Shown: positions 54,400 through 63,850, numbered from the stretch's first letter. The stretch is 64,000 bases of DNA from Chryseobacterium sp. SORGH_AS_0447 (GCF_030818695.1 NZ_JAUTAR010000001.1:2164501-2228500); one strand, 5' to 3'. Numbers and translations: made by a program. Notes: generated from the sequence alone by a model not told the origin.

Positions 54400-54987
54400 A
54401 TGAGCAACACATCCTTAGAAATCTGCTATGATTTTCCATTCTTTTTCAAAGAAGAACTTGAAGAAATATTCAGTGCTCATGAAAAAGTGAAGTTTCATAA
54501 AGGAGACTGCATTTTGCAGGAAGGAAAAACAGCCAACGAATATTATATTCTTGAAAAAGGGTTGGCCCGCTCATTTGTAAATGACTTCAGTGGTAACGAA
54601 GTCACCACCCACTTTTTTGCAGAGAACGAAATTATTATTGAAGTCTCTTCACTCTTCCAGCGGATTCCTACCCAGGAAAATATCGTCTGCATTACCGATT
54701 GCGAATGCTGGAAGCTCAGCTTTGAAAGTTTCCAGGAACTTTTCCATAAGATCCCGAACCTCCGGGAATGGGGCAGGGCTTGGATGTCTCAGCAGCTTTT
54801 CATCTACAAGCAGCGTTCGGTGGAAATGTTTACGCTTTCTGCTACCAAACGATACCTTAACCTGTTGGAGCAGAAGCCGCAGGTGGTACGCCTGGCACCG
54901 CTGAAACAGATTGCATCTTATCTCGGGATTACGGATACCTCATTAAGCCGTATCCGGAAAGAGCTTGTTTCGCATCCCGGAAAATAA
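54400..54987 (+). CDS. Crp/Fnr-family transcriptional regulator
   Basis: A 195-aa regulator. An N-terminal cyclic-nucleotide-binding-like beta barrel (FHKGDCILQEGKTANEYYILEKGLARSF) precedes the dimer helix and a C-terminal winged helix (LAPLKQIASYLGITDTSLSRIRKEL). It has no cysteine cluster of the FNR type. Flavobacterial members of this group are common and their ligands mostly unknown. A run of VOC-type genes follows downstream. Confidence 0.93.
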   Translation: MSNTSLEICYDFPFFFKEELEEIFSAHEKVKFHKGDCILQEGKTANEYYILEKGLARSFVNDFSGNEVTTHFFAENEIIIEVSSLFQRIPTQENIVCITDCECWKLSFESFQELFHKIPNLREWGRAWMSQQLFIYKQRSVEMFTLSATKRYLNLLEQKPQVVRLAPLKQIASYLGITDTSLSRIRKELVSHPGK

Positions 54988-55066
54988 CAAATCTTGTCTT
55001 ATGGCAAGCGGGCTTTCACAACAATAAGATAATTTTGGATAAAAGTTTTACCCTTAAAATTATTAT

Positions 55067-55477
55067 ATGAAAGCCAATCAGATCTACGTTAATCTTCCCG
55101 TTAAAAATATAGAACAGACCAAAGCGTTCTGGACAAATGTGGGATTTCCTGTAAATGATCAGATCTCGGATGAGAATGCAGTCTGCATCATTATGGGAGA
55201 CAATATGTATGTCATGTTTCTTACCGAAGAATACTTTCAGACTTTCTCGGAACGGCCGGTTCCGAAAAGAGATACCACGCAGGTATTGGTTGCTATCGGC
55301 CTCAATAGCCGGGAAGAAGTGGATCAGGTCGTCAATGCAGCGGTTGAAAACGGAGCCACCCAGCACGAAGAGCCTCAGGATCATGGCTGGATGTATCAGA
55401 ACTCATTCTGGGACATCAACGGTCATGGCTGGAATATCGTTTTCGCAGATCCTTCACAATTGCCCAAAGATAATTAG
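55067..55477 (+). CDS. VOC-family (glyoxalase/bleomycin resistance-like) protein
   Basis: A 136-aa vicinal-oxygen-chelate fold protein: QIYVNLPVKNIEQTKAFWTNVGFPV in the first half and PQDHGWMYQNSFWDINGHGWNIVFADP in the second, as in lactoylglutathione lyase relatives. It begins 79 bp after the Crp/Fnr gene. Substrate unknown. Confidence 0.9.
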   Translation: MKANQIYVNLPVKNIEQTKAFWTNVGFPVNDQISDENAVCIIMGDNMYVMFLTEEYFQTFSERPVPKRDTTQVLVAIGLNSREEVDQVVNAAVENGATQHEEPQDHGWMYQNSFWDINGHGWNIVFADPSQLPKDN

Positions 55478-55606
55478 AATCCCGCTTTTTTACCCGGGAA
55501 AGTTTCATCAAATTCAATCCATTATATAAAATCCGGTGAGAGTTAAAATCATAATTTTTATGATAATAATACTTCGAGAAAACTGGGTTTAAATTTCCAT
55601 ATTATT

Positions 55607-55664
55607 TTGGTAAAGCTTTCTGAACATCGAATGGATAATAGTAAACTTGGTAAACCTATCTGAA
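55607..55664 (+). repeat. Pair of 18-bp direct repeats, 40 bp apart
   Basis: TTGGTAAAGCTTTCTGAA (from 55607) and TTGGTAAACCTATCTGAA (from 55647) differ at two positions. They lie in the 295-bp gap before the next VOC gene and could be regulator sites. Nothing else is seen in this gap. Confidence 0.4.
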
Positions 55665-55772
55665 AATTATACCCTCATCGTATTAATCATAATAATCTAA
55701 GATCTGTTTCAGTTTCCAAACGCTGAATACAAAACTTTAAATTAAAATCTTAAACCATTTAACACTAATCAC

Positions 55773-56204
55773 ATGGCTAAATTAAATTCGTACTTAAATT
55801 TTAACGGGAAAGCGGAAGAAGCTTTCAATTTTTACAAATCGGTTTTCGGCGGCGAATTTCTGGGCGAAATCTACAGAATGGGAAACGCTCCCGGAACGGA
55901 ACATCTGTCCGATGAAGAAAAGAACAGGGTTATGCATATTGCACTGCCCGTCGGGAATGATCTTCTGATGGCTTCCGACATTGTCCCAAGCTTCGGACAG
56001 ACGCTTACGGTAGGAAACAACAATTATGTGTCCATCTTTCCGGAATCCAGGGAAGAAGCCGACAGGCTCTTTAAAGGCCTATCCGAAGGTGGAAACATAG
56101 AAATGCCGATTGAAGACCAGTTTTGGGGAGATTATTTTGGCAGTTTCCAGGATAAATATGGTACTCATTGGATGGTGAATTATAATGAAGAATATGCAAA
56201 ATAG
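55773..56204 (+). CDS. PhnB-like VOC-family protein
   Basis: A 143-aa protein of the PhnB/3-demethylubiquinone-methyltransferase-like VOC group: LNSYLNFNGKAEEAFNFYKSVFGGEF, then VMHIALPVGNDLLMASD, and the C-terminal QFWGDYFGSFQDKYGTHWMVNY. Substrate unknown. Likely a binding or antibiotic-sequestering fold rather than the named methyltransferase. Confidence 0.92.
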   Translation: MAKLNSYLNFNGKAEEAFNFYKSVFGGEFLGEIYRMGNAPGTEHLSDEEKNRVMHIALPVGNDLLMASDIVPSFGQTLTVGNNNYVSIFPESREEADRLFKGLSEGGNIEMPIEDQFWGDYFGSFQDKYGTHWMVNYNEEYAK

Positions 56205-56281
56205 TTCTATCTTTAAACTTTATTATACCTCATTGGGCAGCTCCCAAAGTTGCCCTTTTGTTTCATCACAAATAATCGCAT

Positions 56282-56695
56282 ATGAAACCTATTAATATTG
56301 ATATTACCATCCTGGCACCCGTTCAGAAAGTCTGGGATTATTACAACGGACCGGAGCATATGGTGAATTGGAATTTTGCCCATGAAACCTGGCAGTGTCC
56401 TGCTGCTGAAAACGATTTGCGTCCCGGCGGAAAGCTTAAAACCCGGATGGAAGCAAAAGACGGGAGCTTCGGGTTCGATTTTGAAGGAACTTATGATGAG
56501 GTGATTCCCAATGAAAAGATAAGCTATCATCTTGAAGACGGCAGAAAGGTCGAAATCCTTTTTCATGAAATCGACGCTACTACGACGAAAGTAGAGATTA
56601 CCTTCGACCCTGAAAAGCAGAATCCTGCAGAAATGCAGCGGGAAGGCTGGTATGCGATCCTGAATAATTTTCATAAGTATGTAGAAAATCATTAA
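56282..56695 (+). CDS. SRPBCC/AHSA1-family protein
   Basis: A 137-aa START-like fold protein: ITILAPVQKVWDYYNGPEHMVNWNFAHETW at the start, GGKLKTRMEAKDGSFGFDFEGTYDEV in the middle, and a C-terminal long helix (REGWYAILNNFHKYVENH). These small hydrophobic-ligand-binding proteins have no fixed function. Two further paralogues lie at 59152 and 59608. Confidence 0.92.
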   Translation: MKPINIDITILAPVQKVWDYYNGPEHMVNWNFAHETWQCPAAENDLRPGGKLKTRMEAKDGSFGFDFEGTYDEVIPNEKISYHLEDGRKVEILFHEIDATTTKVEITFDPEKQNPAEMQREGWYAILNNFHKYVENH

Positions 56696-56709
56696 ATTCT
56701 TTCAGTGGC

Positions 56710-56991
56710 ATGATCAACCTGGTAATAATGGCAAAATGCCTGAAATCAGTCTGTGCGGTAAGCCCTATTTCGGAAAACAACTTTCTCAAGGGGATTATCG
56801 CTGTATCGGCAAGAAAAGTCCTGGAAAAAGAGAAAATCGATTCCCTGGAAAAGTTATCAGGCTATTCGGAAGAAGAAATCAGGAAGATGCCGGGTTTCGG
56901 AAAGAGCAGCATGAACAAACTAAAAATCCATTTGAAAGAAAACCGCTTATCATTCACAGAAAATGTACCTGATTTTCCGAAGCATCAGTAG
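56710..56991 (+). CDS. Small helix-hairpin-helix protein (RNA polymerase alpha-CTD-like)
   Basis: A 93-aa protein. Its second half, EKIDSLEKLSGYSEEEIRKMPGFGKSSMNKLKIHLKE, resembles the C-terminal domain of RNA polymerase alpha (helices around a G-F-G-K hairpin), so DNA or protein binding is likely. It starts 14 bp after the SRPBCC gene and may be co-transcribed. A Met at residue 7 (56728) is an alternative start. Confidence 0.72.
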   Translation: MINLVIMAKCLKSVCAVSPISENNFLKGIIAVSARKVLEKEKIDSLEKLSGYSEEEIRKMPGFGKSSMNKLKIHLKENRLSFTENVPDFPKHQ

Positions 56992-57029
56992 AAAAGTGAA
57001 AGCTACCTGTAAGAAAAATTTAAACACAT

Positions 57030-57300
57030 AAGAAAATAGGAAAAGACCAGCTGTGGAAACAGGAAGAACATATCAGATTAAAAATCAAAGATTTTTAAAT
57101 AGGTGTAAACTATGAAGACCTGCAATTTTAATCTGACCGAAAAATTTTAACCGCAAAAGATTCAAAAGATATTCGTGCTGCAAAATAAAGCTGAATATTA
57201 TATAGAGAGTAGGTGCACAAAAGTTTTAAAAATCATTTAGATTAGCGACAATCATGGTGGCTGAGGTTGCTCGAATCCACGTAATCATCTGTTAAAAAAA
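57030..57300 (+). repeat. Dispersed intergenic repeat copy
   Basis: Diverged copy of the family at 60083, with AAAAATCAAAGATTTTTAAA, TTTTAACCGCAAAAG, GCTGCAAAATAAAGCTGAAT, GCACAAAAGTTTTAAAAATC and GTGGCTGAGGTTGCTCGAAT. No gene is seen from 56992 to 57332. Confidence 0.7.
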
Positions 57301-57332
57301 ACACCGGGCATAAAAAAAATAAATTAAAAATT

Positions 57333-58199
57333 ATGAACAACGATATTTTCCCATGCCTTTGGTATGATGGCGACGCGAAAGAGTCCGCCGAATTTTATGC
57401 TAAAGTTTTCAACGGCAAAATTACAGCCGATACGCCAATGGTCATGAACATCGATCTTTTCGGGCAGAAGCTGATGCTGCTGAACGGTGGTCCGCATTTT
57501 AAAAAGAATGCTTCGGTATCTTTCATGGTCATCTGCGAAACGGAAGAAGAGGTTCAGCAGTACTGGGATCCGCTTTCAGAAGGTGGAATGGTCCTGATGC
57601 CGCTGGATGCCTATTCTTGGAGCAAAAAATACGGCTGGGTTCAGGATCGATACGGCGTGACCTGGCAGATTTTTCTGGGTGAGAAATCCGGGGATCAGAA
57701 GATAATTCCAACGCTCATGTTCATCCACGGAAATAACGGAAAAGCCATGCAGGCCATGAAACTGTACACCCGTACTTTTCCCAATTCTAAAATTGGTAAT
57801 GTTCTGAAATACGGAGAGGGCAGCGAAGGCCACCCCATAACGGAACCGGCAGAGAATATTCAGCATGCACATTTTATAATCGACGGCTACAGCCTGTTCT
57901 GTATGGACAATTCTTATGATCACCAGTTCGATTTCAATGAAGGCATTTCCCTGGTGGTAATGACCGATACCCAGGAGCAGACCGATAAGTACTGGAATGC
58001 TTTAACCGCTGACGGCGGAAGGGCGAGCATGTGCGGCTGGCTGAAAGACCCGTTCGGATTCAGCTGGCAGATCGTTCCGAAAAAGCTTATTCAGCTGATG
58101 AGCGATCCCGATCCGGAAAAAGCGCAAAAGGTGGTGCAGGCCATGATGACCATGCAGAAGATCGTTATTGAAGATCTGGAGAAGGCTTATCATTCGTAA
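57333..58199 (+). CDS. Two-domain PhnB-like VOC protein
   Basis: A 288-aa protein made of two PhnB-like domains in tandem. The first (about 1-135) has PCLWYDGDAKESAEFYAKVF and GWVQDRYGVTWQIFLGE. The second (about 140-275) has PTLMFIHGNNGKAMQAMKLYTRTFPNS and GWLKDPFGFSWQIVPKKL. A fused VOC pair makes an intramolecular dimer. Substrate unknown. It precedes an SDR gene by 79 bp. Confidence 0.93.
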   Translation: MNNDIFPCLWYDGDAKESAEFYAKVFNGKITADTPMVMNIDLFGQKLMLLNGGPHFKKNASVSFMVICETEEEVQQYWDPLSEGGMVLMPLDAYSWSKKYGWVQDRYGVTWQIFLGEKSGDQKIIPTLMFIHGNNGKAMQAMKLYTRTFPNSKIGNVLKYGEGSEGHPITEPAENIQHAHFIIDGYSLFCMDNSYDHQFDFNEGISLVVMTDTQEQTDKYWNALTADGGRASMCGWLKDPFGFSWQIVPKKLIQLMSDPDPEKAQKVVQAMMTMQKIVIEDLEKAYHS

Positions 58200-58278
58200 G
58201 TTTCATTTTTTAAGATACCATACTTTTTTCTTATTCGGCTTGTGGTTTGATGTTTAATTCACCACAAAATATTTGAAT

Positions 58279-59112
58279 ATGAAAACAGAGAACAAATCAG
58301 ATTCCAAGTCAAAGGTTCCTCAGGAAGGGCTGTATCCGGAAATTATCCGTGAAAACTACAAAGGAAGTGAAAGGCTTTTAGGTAAAAAAGCACTGATTTC
58401 CGGCGGCGACAGCGGGATCGGTCAGGCCGTGGCCGTGCATTACGCCCGTGAAGGTGCGGAAGTAGCGATCATTTACAAAGAAAGCGATGATGATGCCAAG
58501 GAGACGCAAAGGCTGGTGGAAAAAGAAGGGAAGAGCTGCCTTCTGTTAAAAGGAGATATTTCAGATAAGGATTTCAGAAAAGAGTGTACGGAAAAAATTA
58601 AAAACGAATGGAAATCATTGGATATTCTGGTGAACAATGCCGGCGTCCAGTTTCCTAAGGATGATATTGAAAATATTTCGGATGAGCAGATCTACGAGAC
58701 ATTCAACACCAACATCATCTCGATGATCTCTTTTACTAGGGACTGCCTGAAGATAATGGAAAGCGGTTCGAGGATCATTTGTACCACCTCTGTTACAGCC
58801 TATCGCGGCAGTGATCACTTAATCGATTATTCATCCACCAAGGGAGCAATCGCCACCTTTATCCGCTCTCTGGCTACCAATATCGCAGAAAAGAATATTC
58901 TGGTGAATGGTGTTGCACCCGGACCGATCTGGACGCCTCTGGTTAAGGAAACTTTCGACGATGTTTCGGATTTCGGAAAAGACAATCCGATGAAAAGGGC
59001 AGGGCAACCATCGGAAGTGGCTCCGGCTTACGTATTTCTGGCCTCACAGGATTCCAGCTTCATTACTGGTGAAATTATCCATATTAATGGCGGGGATTTT
59101 GTAGGCGGATAA
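58279..59112 (+). CDS. SDR-family oxidoreductase (YhdG/glucose-dehydrogenase-like)
   Basis: A 277-aa classical short-chain dehydrogenase. The cofactor motif is ALISGGDSGIGQAVAVHYAREG, NNAG is in ILVNNAGVQF, and the active site Ser-Tyr-Lys is in TTSVTAYRG and IDYSSTKGA. The N-terminal PQEGLYPEIIRENYKGSERLLGKKA is typical of the stress-related YhdG/YghA group. ATG at 58279 is preferred to a TTG two codons earlier. Confidence 0.93.
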   Translation: MKTENKSDSKSKVPQEGLYPEIIRENYKGSERLLGKKALISGGDSGIGQAVAVHYAREGAEVAIIYKESDDDAKETQRLVEKEGKSCLLLKGDISDKDFRKECTEKIKNEWKSLDILVNNAGVQFPKDDIENISDEQIYETFNTNIISMISFTRDCLKIMESGSRIICTTSVTAYRGSDHLIDYSSTKGAIATFIRSLATNIAEKNILVNGVAPGPIWTPLVKETFDDVSDFGKDNPMKRAGQPSEVAPAYVFLASQDSSFITGEIIHINGGDFVGG

Positions 59113-59151
59113 GGGTATACACAGAAATTAACAGCTAGTTATAAATTTTTT

Positions 59152-59580
59152 ATGGAAAAATTACATTTTGATATTCAGATTAAAGCTGAAGCAATAAAGG
59201 TTTGGAGTGTGTTGTGGGACGATTTTTCTTTCAGGCAGTGGACTTCTGCCTTTACCGAAGGTTCTTTTTACCAGGGCAATTTACAGGAAGGCGCGACCAT
59301 TAAATTCCTGGATGCGAAAAACAACGGGATGTACAGCAAAATTGTAAAGCTGGTCCCGAACGAGGAAATTACATTTCTGCACCTGGGAGAAATTTATGAA
59401 GGTGTCGAAACGCCACGCGACTGGGGCGAAGCTACGGAAAGTTACCGTCTTTCTGAAGATGAAAATATTACCCATCTGGAAGTAGACATTCAGACTTCGG
59501 AGGAATTTAAATCTTTTTTTGAAGAGAAGTTTCCGGATGCCCTTTCCAATGTGAAACACCTTTCCGAAAACCAGTTATAG
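59152..59580 (+). CDS. SRPBCC/AHSA1-family protein
   Basis: A 142-aa START-like fold protein (FDIQIKAEAIKVWSVLWDDFSFRQWTSAF, then YRLSEDENITHLEVDIQ). Similar in pattern to the next gene, 27 bp downstream, so probably a tandem duplication and co-transcribed. Ligand unknown. Confidence 0.9.
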   Translation: MEKLHFDIQIKAEAIKVWSVLWDDFSFRQWTSAFTEGSFYQGNLQEGATIKFLDAKNNGMYSKIVKLVPNEEITFLHLGEIYEGVETPRDWGEATESYRLSEDENITHLEVDIQTSEEFKSFFEEKFPDALSNVKHLSENQL

Positions 59581-59607
59581 AATAACAATCAACAAATTAA
59601 TAAAAAC

Positions 59608-60054
59608 ATGGAAACGCTATCTTATGAAATCGTCATCAATGCGCCGAAACAAAAAGTCTGGGACGTATTGTGGAATGAAAAAACCTACAGCGAATGGACA
59701 CAGTTTTTCAGTCCCGGATCTGTAATGAAATCCGACTGGAAAGTTGGCGGCAAAACCTATTTCGTCAATGCGGAAGGGGCAGGCATGGTGTCTACGATCG
59801 ACAGCCTCGAAGAGCCGGACCAGATCATTTTTAAGCATTTGGGAATGGTAGATAAAGACGGCAACGAAGACACCGAAAGCATGGAAGTAAAGCAATGGAG
59901 CGGATGCTTTGAAAAGTACATCCTTATTGATTATGATGGAAGAACCAAACTCCATGCTGAGGTTCAGACTGAAAAAGATTGGGAAGATACGATGAATACC
60001 GGTTTTACAAAAGGACTGGAAGTCGTAAAAAACCTTGCCGAAGATACCTTATAA
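59608..60054 (+). CDS. SRPBCC/AHSA1-family protein, tandem paralogue
   Basis: A 148-aa START-like fold protein: YEIVINAPKQKVWDVLWNEKTYSEWTQFF, GGKTYFVNAEGAGMVSTIDSL and a C-terminal helix (NTGFTKGLEVVKNLAED). Paralogue of the gene immediately upstream. Ligand unknown. The 208-bp repeat array begins 28 bp after its stop. Confidence 0.9.
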   Translation: METLSYEIVINAPKQKVWDVLWNEKTYSEWTQFFSPGSVMKSDWKVGGKTYFVNAEGAGMVSTIDSLEEPDQIIFKHLGMVDKDGNEDTESMEVKQWSGCFEKYILIDYDGRTKLHAEVQTEKDWEDTMNTGFTKGLEVVKNLAEDTL

Positions 60055-60082
60055 ATCATCAACTACAATTTTCAGATCATTG

Positions 60083-60780
60083 GTGGCTAAGATTACTCGA
60101 AGCCACTAAATGATCTGTAAAAATCCGCACCAATCTGTGGTTTATATCTAACCTCGAAAATTTTACCACAAAAGTCACAAAAGATACGTGTGCTGCCTAA
60201 ATAAGGTGAAAATGCTTTATGCTAAAAAGTGCACAAAAGTTTTAAAAATCTAAGATTTTTATGTTTTAATTTAAACAAAGGCAACAATTAGTGGCTGCGG
60301 TTACTCGAAGCCACGCAATTATCTGTGAAAATCCGTGAAAATCTGTGGTTTATATCTAACCTTGAAAATTTTACCACAAAAGTCACAAAAGATATATGCG
60401 CTGCCTAAATAAGGTGAAAATGTTTTATGCTAAAAAGTGCACAAAAGTTTTAAAAATCTAAGATTTTTATGTTTTAATTTAAACAAAGGCAACAATTGGT
60501 GGATGAGGTTATTCAAACCCACGCAATCATCTGTGAAAATCTGCGCGAATCTGTGGTTTATATCTAACCTCGAAAATTTTACCACAAAAGTCACAAAAGT
60601 TACGTGTGCTGCATAAATAAGGTGAAAATGCTTTATGCTAAAAAGTGCACAAAAGTTTTAAAAATCTTAGATTTTATGTTTTTAATTTAAACAAAGGCAA
60701 CAATTGGTGGCTGAGGTTACCCGAAGTCACGCAATCATCTGTGAAAATCCGTGAAAATCTGTGGTAAAAAAAATCCGTGC
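60083..60780 (+). repeat. Tandem array of a 208-bp intergenic repeat
   Basis: Units start with GTGG at 60083, 60291, 60499 and 60707, exactly 208 bp apart each time; the fourth is cut at about 70 bp. Each unit holds a GTGGCT...AGCCAC hairpin, ATCTGTGAAAATC...CTGTGG, TCTAACCTCGAAAATTTTAC, CACAAAAGTCACAAAAG and AAAATC-AAGATTTT. Single diverged copies occur elsewhere in the window. No coding sequence is seen from 60055 to 60951. Confidence 0.92.
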
Positions 60781-60951
60781 AAAATATTCAAGTATAATAT
60801 TCAAGTATAAAGAGAAATCTAATTTTTTGAATTAAGCTGTTCAGGGAAATAATTATGACCCAAATACTATATTTATCATTATTTATAGGAATGGTTCGTC
60901 ATTTTGCTTAAATTCGGTAACATGCGTATAAAAGCGTGAATAAAAATCAGT

Positions 60952-61410
60952 ATGAAACTATTAACGATTCTCTTCGTCACCTTTATTTTAGGCTTATTGG
61001 GGACAAAAATTTTTCAGGGAGACTGGAATTTTTTATTTTCCGGAAATCTCGGGATGGCTGCTTTCATCATCTTTACCGGATTGGCGCATTTTAAGTTTCA
61101 GAAAGGCATGGCGATGATGATCCCCGAATTTATTCCAGGCAAACTGTTCTGGGTATACTTCACCGGAATTATTGAAATAGCCGCCGGAATCGGATTACTG
61201 ATTCCTTCTGTCCGCGAGCTGACCGCATTTTTGTTGATTATTTTCTATATTCTGGTTTTCATAGCCAACATCAATTCCTCCACGAAAAACATCAATATTT
61301 TTAAAGCCGATTTTACCGGGCCGGGAATGGCTTATTTATACAAAGAAAGGATCCCGATGCAGATCATTCTGATTGCATGGACCTGGTATTTCGGGATTTA
61401 CCTGAATTAA
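60952..61410 (+). CDS. DoxX-like membrane protein
   Basis: A 152-aa inner-membrane protein with four hydrophobic segments (about 2-18, 32-48, 64-85, 89-107) and a C-terminal amphipathic/hydrophobic end. FIIFTGLAHFKFQKGMAMMIPEFIPG and YFTGIIEIAAGIGLLIP match the DoxX-like pattern. Function is not established. Monocistronic. Confidence 0.85.
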   Translation: MKLLTILFVTFILGLLGTKIFQGDWNFLFSGNLGMAAFIIFTGLAHFKFQKGMAMMIPEFIPGKLFWVYFTGIIEIAAGIGLLIPSVRELTAFLLIIFYILVFIANINSSTKNINIFKADFTGPGMAYLYKERIPMQIILIAWTWYFGIYLN

Positions 61411-61611
61411 TATTTACGCTGTTTTGTATTAATGGTATATTTAAATATTATCTGAAAAATGCCTGTAAAATTTAATTACTTTTTAACTGGCTTTTAGATA
61501 GATAATGCTTTTCTTTTTTTATTTTAAATTAAATTTCTGCAGTTTGCATGTAACAATCTCAAGGGTAAAGGCGTCTTATGATTAAGATACATTTCACAAA
61601 ACCATGAGATC

Positions 61612-63615
61612 ATGAACATCAATGCTAAATTTTTCGGGATAACACAAATCGTAATATCCGCCATTATGATGAATGCACAAACCACCACGACTAAACTGCC
61701 GGGAGATCCTACACTGGTTTCTACACAGGCGACTTTTGAAAAGCTGATTTCTTACGATAAAGGAAACTTTAAATATAAGGTTGAAGACTATTTTGCCAGG
61801 CCAAAAGCTTCCCAATTCAAGATTTCACCCGACGGGCAGTACCTTTCCTACAAAGAAAAAGACAAGGACAGCAAAAATCACGTGTATGTAAAAAACCTGA
61901 AAACAGGTAAAATTACAAAGGCGCTGGAAGAAAAGAACGATCTTATCAAAAGCTACGGCTGGCTGGACAAAACACGCCTGTTTTATACCCAGGACCGTGG
62001 CGGAAATGAAAATATTCACCTGTATGCCGCCGACATTGACGGAAAGAACCTGAAGGATCTTACTCCCTTTGAAGGAATTACGTTGAACAGTGTACGGATC
62101 ATTAAAGATACTCCGTTTGTGATTGTTACGATGAACAAAAACAACAAGCAGATCTTTGAACCTTATAAAATCAATTTCAATACAGGGGAAATGACCCAAC
62201 TGTATGAAAATAAAGATGTAAACAGCCCAATCGACAATTATATTTTTGATAAGCAGGGAAACCTCCGCGGCTATTCTATTCTTGAAAACGGGCTGACCTC
62301 AAAACTGTATTACAAAGATCTTCAGACCGAGAAATTCAACCTCTTGAAAACCACCGATTGGAAGGACAGTTTTCAGATCATCGGTTTTAACGAAAATTCC
62401 AACAATAAAGATGAGGCGTATGTCGTAACGGATCTCGACGGAGATAAGTCGAGAATTGTTCTGTACGATTTAAATAAAGATAAAGTCATTAAAGAAATTT
62501 ATTCCCATCCGGATTTCGATGTCAATTCCATTGGTCTGGCCGGAAAGAACAGGAAGTATGAACTGGACTTTATCAGCTATAACGGAATTAAAAATGAAAC
62601 AATTCCGGTAAGCAAATTTTATAAGGAAGTTCATGATAAGCTGACTGCCGAATTCGGAGATAAACAATTTTCCGTTGTTTCCTCAGATGACAAAGATGAT
62701 AAACTGCTCGTGGTGGTCGACAGTGATAAGCTTTATGGCAAATATTACGAATACGATACGAAATCGAAAACCACCAAGCTGCTCTTTGATCTGATGCCAC
62801 AGCTGAAAGAAGAAGACATGGCGGAAATGCGGCCGATCGAATTCAAAAGCAGGGACGGCGTAACCATCCACGGATACATCACCCTGCCGAAAGAAGCCCT
62901 TCAGGGTAAAAAAGTACCGTTAATTGTAAACCCTCACGGCGGTCCGCAGGGAATCCGTGACGACTGGGGCTTTAATCCGGAAACGCAGCTTTTTGCAAGT
63001 CGGGGATATGCCACCTTGCAGGTAAATTTCAGGATTTCGGGAGGATACGGTAAGGAATTCCAGAAATCCGGCTACAAACAGATTGGCAGAAAAGCAATGG
63101 ACGATGTGGAAGACGGTGTAAAATACGCAATTTCACAGGGCTGGATCGATAAAGATAAAGTGGCCATCTATGGCGGAAGCCACGGCGGATATGCCACCCT
63201 GATGGGACTGATTAAAACTCCGGATCTTTATTCCTGCGGTGTCGATTATGTAGGGGTTTCCAATATTTTCACCTTCTTCGATTCCTTTCCGGAATACTGG
63301 AAACCGTATAAAGAAATGGTAAAGCAGATCTGGTACGACCTGGATAATCCTGAGGAAGCCAAAATTGCCAAAGAAGTTTCGCCGGTATTCCAGATCGATA
63401 AAATTAAAAAGCCGCTGTTTGTGGTTCAGGGAGCCAATGATCCGAGGGTAAATATCAACGAGTCCGACCAGATTGTAAAAGCATTGCGGGCAAAAGGTTT
63501 TGAAGTGCCTTATATGGTAAAATATGACGAAGGCCACGGGTTCGGCAAAGAGCAGAACCGTATCGAGTTTTACAAAACCATGCTCGGCTTCTTTGCTGAA
63601 AATTTTAATAAATAA
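61612..63615 (+). CDS. S9-family prolyl oligopeptidase-type serine peptidase, exported
   Basis: A 667-aa peptidase. A short signal-like N-terminus (about residues 8-22, ending MNAQ) precedes a beta-propeller (about 60-390) and a C-terminal alpha/beta-hydrolase. The triad is visible: Ser in AIYGGSHGGYATLMGL, Asp in VQGANDPRVNI and His in YDEGHGFGKE. VNPHGGPQGIRDDWGFN is the oxyanion-loop signature. It probably trims short peptides in the periplasm. Monocistronic with its own terminator. Confidence 0.94.
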   Translation: MNINAKFFGITQIVISAIMMNAQTTTTKLPGDPTLVSTQATFEKLISYDKGNFKYKVEDYFARPKASQFKISPDGQYLSYKEKDKDSKNHVYVKNLKTGKITKALEEKNDLIKSYGWLDKTRLFYTQDRGGNENIHLYAADIDGKNLKDLTPFEGITLNSVRIIKDTPFVIVTMNKNNKQIFEPYKINFNTGEMTQLYENKDVNSPIDNYIFDKQGNLRGYSILENGLTSKLYYKDLQTEKFNLLKTTDWKDSFQIIGFNENSNNKDEAYVVTDLDGDKSRIVLYDLNKDKVIKEIYSHPDFDVNSIGLAGKNRKYELDFISYNGIKNETIPVSKFYKEVHDKLTAEFGDKQFSVVSSDDKDDKLLVVVDSDKLYGKYYEYDTKSKTTKLLFDLMPQLKEEDMAEMRPIEFKSRDGVTIHGYITLPKEALQGKKVPLIVNPHGGPQGIRDDWGFNPETQLFASRGYATLQVNFRISGGYGKEFQKSGYKQIGRKAMDDVEDGVKYAISQGWIDKDKVAIYGGSHGGYATLMGLIKTPDLYSCGVDYVGVSNIFTFFDSFPEYWKPYKEMVKQIWYDLDNPEEAKIAKEVSPVFQIDKIKKPLFVVQGANDPRVNINESDQIVKALRAKGFEVPYMVKYDEGHGFGKEQNRIEFYKTMLGFFAENFNK

Positions 63616-63640
63616 AAGCAATACCTTTTTATAATTAACC

Positions 63641-63672
63641 AACGGAAAGTCACATCGGCTTTCCGTTTTTTA
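63641..63672 (+). terminator. Rho-independent terminator of the S9 peptidase gene
   Basis: AACGGAAAG (63641-63649) pairs with CTTTCCGTT (63659-63667) and is followed by a T run. Confidence 0.88.
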
Positions 63673-63689
63673 TGGAACATGCTTAAATT

Positions 63690-63850
63690 TTTATTTAACC
63701 ACAAAAGTCTAACAAAAGATAATTTATTGTATAAAAGGTTGAAACTGCATCTTAATAAGCGTACGAAAATCTATAAAAATCTTTGATTTTATTAGTAGAA
63801 GGTGATCCAAGTGGCTGAGCAGAGCCGAAGCCACATCATTAAAATTTATA
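63690..63850 (+). repeat. Dispersed intergenic repeat copy
   Basis: Diverged member of the 208-bp family: TTTAACCACAAAAGTCTAAC, ATAAAAATCTTTGATTTTAT and GTGGCTGAGCAGAGCCGAAG followed by CCAC. No gene is seen to the window end. Confidence 0.65.

Noticed and set aside
60083..60780. CRISPR array
   Set aside because: The period is 208 bp with similarity throughout the unit. There are no short repeats separated by unique spacers and no cas genes.
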